From Streptomyces sp. LX-29 (GTDB taxonomy: Bacteria; Actinomycetota; Actinomycetes; Streptomycetales; Streptomycetaceae), in NCBI RefSeq assembly GCF_029541745.1, contig NZ_CP089746.1, forward strand, positions 3,472,001 through 3,536,000: a DNA stretch of 64,000 nucleotides, in the 5' to 3' direction. The notes under the pieces are model-generated. The model saw only the letters and a list, made by a program, of their open reading frames with translations. It was not told the origin of the DNA and did no database searches. This document shows positions 59,187 to 64,000 of this stretch, in pieces. A program made the position numbers and the translations under genes. Position 1 is the first letter of the stretch; the number at the start of each line of letters is the position of its first letter.

Positions 59187-60020
59187 ATGCTCTGGCTCGT
59201 GGAAAACCACTCCTTGCCGCGCACAGCCGCCTTCTTTGACCTGGACAAGACGGTCATTGCGAAGTCGAGCACTCTCACGTTCAGCAAGTCCTTCTACCAA
59301 GGCGGACTGATCAACCGCCGCGCCGTACTTCGGACCGCGTTCGCGCAGTTCGTCTTCCTTGCGGGAGGTGCGGACCACGAGCAGATGGAGCGGTTGCGCG
59401 AGTACCTCTCGGCGCTCTGCCGCGGCTGGAACGTGCAGCAGGTGCGCGAGCTCGTCGCGGAAACTCTGCACGACCTGATCGACCCGATCATCTACGACGA
59501 GGCCGCCTCGCTGATCGAGGAACACCATGCCGCCGGCCGCGACGTCGTGATCGTCAGCACCTCCGGCGCCGAGGTCGTGGAGCCGATCGGCGAGCTGCTC
59601 GGCGCCGACCGGGTGATCGCCACCCGCATGGTCGTCGAGGACGGGGTCTTCACCGGCGAGGTGGAGTACTACGCCTACGGCCCCACCAAGGCGGAGGCCA
59701 TCGCCGAGCTCGCCGAGACCGAGGGGTACGACCTGGCGCGCTGCTACGCCTACAGCGACTCGGTGACCGACATCCCGATGCTGGAATCCGTCGGCCACCC
59801 GCACGCCGTGAATCCGGACCGGGCCCTGCGCCGTGAGGCGATCGCCCGCGACTGGCCGGTTCTCTCCTTCAGCCGCCCGGTCCGCCTCAAGCAGCGCCTC
59901 CCCTCGTTGTCGATGCCGCCGCGGCCGGTCCTGGTGGCCGCCGCCGTGGGCGCGGCCGCGGCCACCGCGGGCCTGGTCTGGTACGCCAGTCGGCGCCGCG
60001 TACCGTATGTACGTGTTTGA
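59187..60020 (+). CDS. HAD superfamily (subfamily IB) phosphatase, SerB-like
   Basis: Protein of 277 residues. HAD motif I is AFFDLDKTVIAKSS, motif II VIVSTSG, motif III region GPTKAEAIAELA, motif IV YSDSVTDIPMLE. This is the HAD-IB phosphatase group related to phosphoserine phosphatase. The C-terminal part ends in a hydrophobic helix (PVLVAAAVGAAAATAGLVWY) plus basic residues, so it is probably tail-anchored to the membrane. ATG 59187 follows GGAGG by six bases. The ssd/6C RNA/HAD order is conserved in other actinobacteria as I recall. Substrate unknown. Confidence 0.9.
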   Translation: MLWLVENHSLPRTAAFFDLDKTVIAKSSTLTFSKSFYQGGLINRRAVLRTAFAQFVFLAGGADHEQMERLREYLSALCRGWNVQQVRELVAETLHDLIDPIIYDEAASLIEEHHAAGRDVVIVSTSGAEVVEPIGELLGADRVIATRMVVEDGVFTGEVEYYAYGPTKAEAIAELAETEGYDLARCYAYSDSVTDIPMLESVGHPHAVNPDRALRREAIARDWPVLSFSRPVRLKQRLPSLSMPPRPVLVAAAVGAAAATAGLVWYASRRRVPYVRV

Positions 60021-60814
60021 CCGGAATAGCAAAGATCTGCGCCGAGGGGTTCCGCTTCGCCCCGGGCAGGAGTAGAAAGGACTTGACGGCCCGCGAGACC
60101 CAGGGGTATCCGGGAGGATCTCCCCGAACGCACCAAGGCCCCACGGACCGAGCATGAACGTTGGGCACCCACGCGACGTCGACCCGTCGATTACGGGCCA
60201 GCCGCACCAGGTGACGGGCAAAGCACCCGGCCTGATGGGCATATATCGAGGACGCTTGGTAACCCGGCGGACGTGCCAGCGGCGGTACCGGTGGTTTCGG
60301 TACCGCCGCAACCCTGTCCGGGACGCATGACCCCTCCTGCCCGAGACGCATGGCCCTTGTGCGAGACGTACGACTTCTGTCCGGGTTCCGTCCGAGGTGA
60401 AGGGTTCCCTCCGAGGCGTACGACCTCAACCCGGGGGCGGTTCGCCCCAGAAGACCGAAAGGCCGCCCGGAATCAGCGGCAATCGGAGCGACCGTTCCCG
60501 GCGCGAGCGAGTGGGCCCGGGCCGGAAGTCCCCGGACGGGGACGAACCGCCGGACGCCGCCTCGCCGGTTCGGGCGACGCGGCCGCGCCCGGACATCCGG
60601 TCCCAACACCCCGTCGGACAACACCCCGTCGGACGACGGCACATCGAGGACGGCCGACCACGGCCAGGGCCACGAACCCGCGCCGCCCCTGAGCCTGACG
60701 GCCCCGCGACCCGCGACCCACCCCTTCGAACTGACAGGTCCCGGAGGAGGGGCCGCCGCCACGCCATGGTCGGAAGTGAACGCCGGATCGCGGCGGCAGG
60801 ATCCCGTGCCGTGG
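60021..60814. other. Long intergenic region after the HAD gene
   Basis: These 794 bp lie between convergent genes and hold no certain gene. The minus-strand frame over about 60020-60280 has balanced, protein-like composition (for example SSIYAHQAGCFARHLVRLAR) unlike the Arg/Gly/Pro-rich background, but no start or ribosome binding site is evident. Degenerate GAGACGCATGGCCC/GAGACGTACGACT repeats occur near 60335-60425. The rest looks empty. Confidence 0.35.
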
Positions 60815-61639
60815 TCAGGCCGCTCCGCGCTGGAGGGCCTCGCACACCGCCGTGCTCTCCCGCACGCCCAGCTCAACGGCGCGCCCACAGTGCGCGATCC
60901 AGGCCGCCATACCCTCCGGAGTGCCGGACGCGTAACCCTCCAGCGCGGCGACGTACGCCTCACGCCCCAGCTCCGCGTGGCCGACCTCAGCCGGGCAGAT
61001 CGACTTGGGGTCCAACCCACTGTCGATCAGCACGATGCGCTCGGCGGCCCGGGCGACCAGTCCGTTGTGCGAGGCGAAGGGTCGCAGGGCGAGCAGTTCG
61101 CCGTGCACCACGGCGGCCTTGACCAGCGCCGGCGCCGAGCTGCCCGCCAGCAGCAGCCGCGCCAGCCCGTCGAGCCGTCCCGCCATCTCCTGCGCGTCCG
61201 GCAGCGCCAGCGTCACCAGCGGCTCGTTCACCGGTTCGGCGGCCTGTCGGGGCCGGCCCACGGTGTCGTCGGGGCTCGCCCCACCGGCCGCCACCAGGTG
61301 CAGCCTGGCCAGCACCCGCAGCGGGGACTGGCGCCAGACGCTGAGCAGCTGCCCCGCCTCCGCGGTCAGCCGGAGCGCCGCGCCCACGGTGCGCGGCTCG
61401 CCCTCCGCGCCGAAGTCGGTGCGGCGACGCACCTCTTCGAGCGCCCAGTCGGCGCCCGCCAGCGCCGCCGAGGCACGCGCGGCGCGCAGTGCCGCCTCGG
61501 AGGTCACCTCATTGCTGCGGCGGCGCATCACGCGGTGGCCGTAGACCCGGTCCACCGCCGTGCGCACGGCCTCCACCGAGTCGGCCACGCCGGGCAGGGC
61601 GCCGAGGGCGGCGAGCGGATCAGCTGTCCTACTACTCAT
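60815..61639 (-). CDS. Fic-like protein with degenerate active site
   Basis: Protein of 274 residues, mostly helical. The segment AVVHGELLALRPFASHNGLVARAAER aligns in layout with the Fic motif HxFxDGNGRxxR, but the leading His is Arg, the Asp is Ser-His, and GNGR is reduced to NGLVAR. AMP transfer by the canonical mechanism is therefore unlikely. The promoter-like TAGTGT lies seven bases before ATG 61639, implying a leaderless transcript. It is divergent from the CooC-like ATPase gene, 95 bp apart. Family placement is by motif resemblance. Confidence 0.7.
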   Translation of the reverse strand: MSSRTADPLAALGALPGVADSVEAVRTAVDRVYGHRVMRRRSNEVTSEAALRAARASAALAGADWALEEVRRRTDFGAEGEPRTVGAALRLTAEAGQLLSVWRQSPLRVLARLHLVAAGGASPDDTVGRPRQAAEPVNEPLVTLALPDAQEMAGRLDGLARLLLAGSSAPALVKAAVVHGELLALRPFASHNGLVARAAERIVLIDSGLDPKSICPAEVGHAELGREAYVAALEGYASGTPEGMAAWIAHCGRAVELGVRESTAVCEALQRGAA

Positions 61640-61734
61640 GGGTACGACACTACGCAACCGCGGCCTACACCCCCCATTGGAGTGGTCTTCTTCACGCATT
61701 CGCACCATGCGACACAGGGCGCCCACTAGTGTCG
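61640..61734. promoter_or_regulatory. Divergent promoter region with paired TAGTGTCG elements
   Basis: TAGTGTCG occurs on the plus strand at 61727-61734 and on the minus strand at 61653-61646, each as a -10-like element 7-8 bases before an ATG (61741 and 61639). Both genes are probably transcribed without a 5' leader. Confidence 0.5.
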
Positions 61735-62730
61735 ATGAACATGAAGATCGCTTTCGTCGGCAAGGGCGGCAGTGGCAAGACGACGCTGTCGTCCCTGTTC
61801 ATCCGCCACCTCGCAGCCGCCCGCCTGCCGGTCATCGCTGTGGACGCCGACATCAACCAGCACCTCGGCGTCGCGCTGGGTCTGGACGAGGCGGAGGCCG
61901 CCACGCTGCCCGCTCTGGGCGCCCAGCTGCCGCTGATCAAGGACTATCTGCGCGGAACGAACCCCCGCATCGCCTCCGCCGACGCCATGATCAAGACAAC
62001 CCCGCCCGGCGAGGGGTCGCGCCTGCTCCGCGTCGACGAGGACAACCCGGTCTACGACGCCTGCGCGCGCACCGTCGCGCTCGACGACGGCCAGGTACGG
62101 CTGCTGGCCACCGGTGCCTTCACCGAGTCCGATCTCGGCGTCGCCTGCTACCACTCCAAGGTGGGCGCGGTGGAGCTGTGCCTGAACCATCTCATCGACA
62201 CCCGAGGGGAGTTCATGGTCGTCGACATGACCGCGGGCAGCGACTCCTTCGCCTCCGGCCTGTTCACCCGCTTCGACATGACCTTCCTGGTGGCTGAGCC
62301 CACCCGCCGGGGCGTCGCCGTCTACCGCCAGTACAAGGACTACGCGCGCGAATTCGGCATCGCTCTGCGCGTGGTGGGCAACAAGGTGCAGGGCCCCGAG
62401 GACGTCGACTTCCTCCACGACGAGGTGGGCGACGACCTGCTGGTGACCTTCGGCCACTCCGACTGGGTGCGGGCGACGGAGAAGGGTCGGCCGCGTCGCT
62501 TCGAGCTGCTGGAGGAGGCCAACCAACGCGCCCTGCGCACGCTGCACGAGACGGCGGACGCCGCGTACGAGCGCCGGGACTGGCGGCGCTACACCCGACA
62601 GATGGTGCACTTCCATCTGAAGAACGCGGCGAGTTGGGGCAATGAGCGCACGGGCGCCGACCTGGCGACCCAGGTCGACCCCGGCTTCGTCCTCGACGAG
62701 CGGCTGGCCGCGAGCCCTCAGCCCGTCTGA
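61735..62730 (+). CDS. CooC/ParA-like P-loop ATPase
   Basis: Protein of about 331 residues. It begins MKIAFVGKGGSGKTTLSSLF, a deviant Walker A of the MinD/NifH/CooC class, with the second motif AVDADINQHLGVALG and the A'-like FMVVDMTAGSDSFASGLFTR. CooC-type ATPases insert metal into enzymes; others of the class act in partition or maturation. No CODH or hydrogenase gene is nearby, so the client is unknown. Start may be ATG 61735 or, for a leaderless mRNA, ATG 61741. The stop codon lies inside the first unit of a 40-bp repeat array. Confidence 0.85.
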   Translation: MNMKIAFVGKGGSGKTTLSSLFIRHLAAARLPVIAVDADINQHLGVALGLDEAEAATLPALGAQLPLIKDYLRGTNPRIASADAMIKTTPPGEGSRLLRVDEDNPVYDACARTVALDDGQVRLLATGAFTESDLGVACYHSKVGAVELCLNHLIDTRGEFMVVDMTAGSDSFASGLFTRFDMTFLVAEPTRRGVAVYRQYKDYAREFGIALRVVGNKVQGPEDVDFLHDEVGDDLLVTFGHSDWVRATEKGRPRRFELLEEANQRALRTLHETADAAYERRDWRRYTRQMVHFHLKNAASWGNERTGADLATQVDPGFVLDERLAASPQPV

Positions 62731-62841
62731 CCGGCTGACCGTTCAGCCGTCGGACCGGCTCGCCGTCTGACCGGCTGGCCGTTCAGCCCTGGGGCCGGCT
62801 GGCCGTCTGACCGGCTGCCCGTTCAGCCCTGGGGCCGGCTG
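62722..62841. repeat. Tandem array of three 40-bp units over a gene end
   Basis: Units at 62722-62761, 62762-62801 and 62802-62841 share CCGTCTGACCGGCTG and CCGTTCAGCC; the last two differ at one position. The first unit contains the last codons and stop of the CooC-like gene. A partial fourth copy follows. The complementary short segments may form terminator hairpins. Confidence 0.85.
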
Positions 62842-62916
62842 GCCGTCTGGCTGTTCGGGACGAGGGCCTGGCCGCCGGCCGGCCGCCGCCCCGGCAGCTC
62901 TCGGCCTCCGCCCCGG

Positions 62917-64000
62917 CTAACCCTGACCGTCGTCCCTGCCGCCCTCTGGCCGCCGGCCCGGCTGGACCGCCTTCCGGTCCCGCTGCGTGCCGCGCTTCTC
63001 CGTCCGCTCCCTGCCGCCGGGCCGCCTCTCGGCGTGCCCCTTCACGGCCTTGTGCGGCCGCCCCTGGCGTGCGTGCACCGCGTGCCCGCCCGCGTCAGAC
63101 CCGCCCGCCTCAGAGCCGCGGGCCTCGCGGCCATGGGCCTGGTACCCGCGGGCGTCGCGCCCATAAGTCCTGTGGCCGTCAGGCTGCCCATATGCCTTGT
63201 GTCCGTCGGCTTTGAGTGAAGGGTTCTTGTGCGCCTCCGCCGTCGGGCGCTCCCGCTTCACCGCTCCCCCTGTGCGTCCGTGGACGTCGCCACCCTGCTC
63301 GCCCTTGCGCGCCTGGCTCTCAGGGCCGTGGGTCTTATGCCCCTTCCCCTTATGCCCCTTGGCCTTATCCCTCTCGTTCTTGTGCGCCTTGGACGCCGGC
63401 CCGTGATGCTTCTTGGGAGGCTTGGAGTCCGTTTCGAAGGGAGCGGCCAGATAGGACGCCCAGCCGCCCGGCGGCCGCTCGCCGACCGCCAGAGCGCGCA
63501 GTCGGGCGAGGACTTCGGGATCCTGCGCGTCCATCCAGTCGGCCAGTTGCTTGAAGGAGACGCAGCGCACCCCTTCACGCGGGCAGAGCGTCTCGATGGT
63601 CTCCTCGACGGCGCGCATATACGTGCCGCCGTTCCATGATTCGAAGTGGTTGCCGATGAAGAGCGGAGCGCGATTGCCGTCGTAGGCCCGGTCGAAGGCG
63701 GCGAACATGCCGTCGCGCATCTGGCGGCCCCAGCCCGCGTGCATCGCCGGGTTTCCGCGGGCGGTGCCCGACTGGTTGGCGAGGAAGTTGTAGTCCATCG
63801 ACAGCGTTTCGAAGGCGCGGCCCGGAACCGGGATCTGTTGCAGGGGGAAATCCCAGAGCCCGCCCAACTTGCCCGGCCACACCTGGTGTCCTCCGCTGGA
63901 ACTGGCGTCGTAGCGGAAGCCCAGCGACCGGGCGGCCGGAATCAGATTCCGCTGCCCTTCCAGACAGGGCGCGCGGCCACCGACGAGTTCCTTGCGGTAG
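62917..64000 (-). CDS. Polysaccharide deacetylase-like protein with long His/Lys/Gly-rich tail, 5' end outside window
   Basis: The frame is open from the right edge to the stop at 62917, so the N-terminus is missing; at least 360 residues are visible. The deacetylase-like part shows RAPCLEGQ, GFRYDASSSGGHQVWPGK, MDYNFLANQS, IGNHFESWNGGTYMRAVEE and CVSFKQLADWMDAQDP, the style of NodB-fold secreted proteins. From about residue 200 of the visible part, the rest is low complexity: KAHKNERDKAKGHKGKGHKT, then GHKAYGQPDGHRTYGRDARG-like repeats. Such basic tails often bind cell-wall polymers. GTG 63882 is only an internal codon. Confidence 0.8.
   Translation of the reverse strand, partial: YRKELVGGRAPCLEGQRNLIPAARSLGFRYDASSSGGHQVWPGKLGGLWDFPLQQIPVPGRAFETLSMDYNFLANQSGTARGNPAMHAGWGRQMRDGMFAAFDRAYDGNRAPLFIGNHFESWNGGTYMRAVEETIETLCPREGVRCVSFKQLADWMDAQDPEVLARLRALAVGERPPGGWASYLAAPFETDSKPPKKHHGPASKAHKNERDKAKGHKGKGHKTHGPESQARKGEQGGDVHGRTGGAVKRERPTAEAHKNPSLKADGHKAYGQPDGHRTYGRDARGYQAHGREARGSEAGGSDAGGHAVHARQGRPHKAVKGHAERRPGGRERTEKRGTQRDRKAVQPGRRPEGGRDDGQG

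Noticed and set aside
60815-61639. Calling this protein an active Fic AMP-transferase
   Set aside because: The catalytic His and the GNGR anion hole are missing, so only a degenerate Fic-like assignment is supported.

Overview
The window is high-GC DNA from a Streptomyces. The right half (about 31.5-64 kb) carries a chromosomal block typical of that genus: a TAP-like lipoprotein hydrolase, DNA polymerase III delta', a fused thymidylate kinase, topA with a lysine-rich tail, a proton-pumping pyrophosphatase, the bldG/anti-sigma pair, a DUF1998 helicase, a Flp/Tad pilus-type cluster, a 6C-type small RNA, and HAD, degenerate Fic, CooC-like and polysaccharide deacetylase genes.

The left half (1 to about 31.45 kb) looks like accessory DNA inserted at the 3' end of a tRNA-Thr(CGU) gene. 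Next to the tRNA are a tyrosine integrase, an XRE regulator, a small excisionase-like gene, a DUF3631 ATPase, a DUF2637 membrane protein, a MobC-like protein and a relaxase: the backbone of an integrative, mobilizable or conjugative element. A complete IS21-family element (24832-27052, 6-bp target duplication) sits in its noncoding region. No second copy of the tRNA 3' end was found by eye, so the far end of the island may lie left of the window.

Cargo left of the backbone: an end-clipped hypothetical gene; a type I restriction-modification operon transcribed hsdR-hsdS-hsdM; a second, archaeal/eukaryal-type aspartyl-tRNA synthetase behind a clear T-box leader with an Asp (GAC) specifier and a Shine-Dalgarno-sequestering hairpin; a tightly coupled four-gene operon (118-residue protein, radical SAM/SPASM enzyme, second radical SAM enzyme, JmjC-like cupin) that looks like an uncharacterised peptide or protein modification system; an HTH/NB-ARC STAND ATPase with about 14 WD40 blades followed by an ARMT1-like DUF89 protein; and a PrsW-type membrane protease fused to a PD-(D/E)xK-like nuclease toxin, overlapping a probable immunity gene. 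The STAND and PrsW-toxin genes both carry TTA codons, so their translation probably depends on the bldA tRNA.

The core genes are mostly on the minus strand and grouped by function: replication (holB, tmk, topA), stress and developmental signalling (bldG and its anti-sigma neighbour) and surface appendage assembly (ssd/tadA/tadB/tadC, DUF4244, two TadE-like proteins). The 6C RNA lies between the ssd-like gene and a HAD phosphatase gene, an arrangement I recall also from Mycobacterium tuberculosis.
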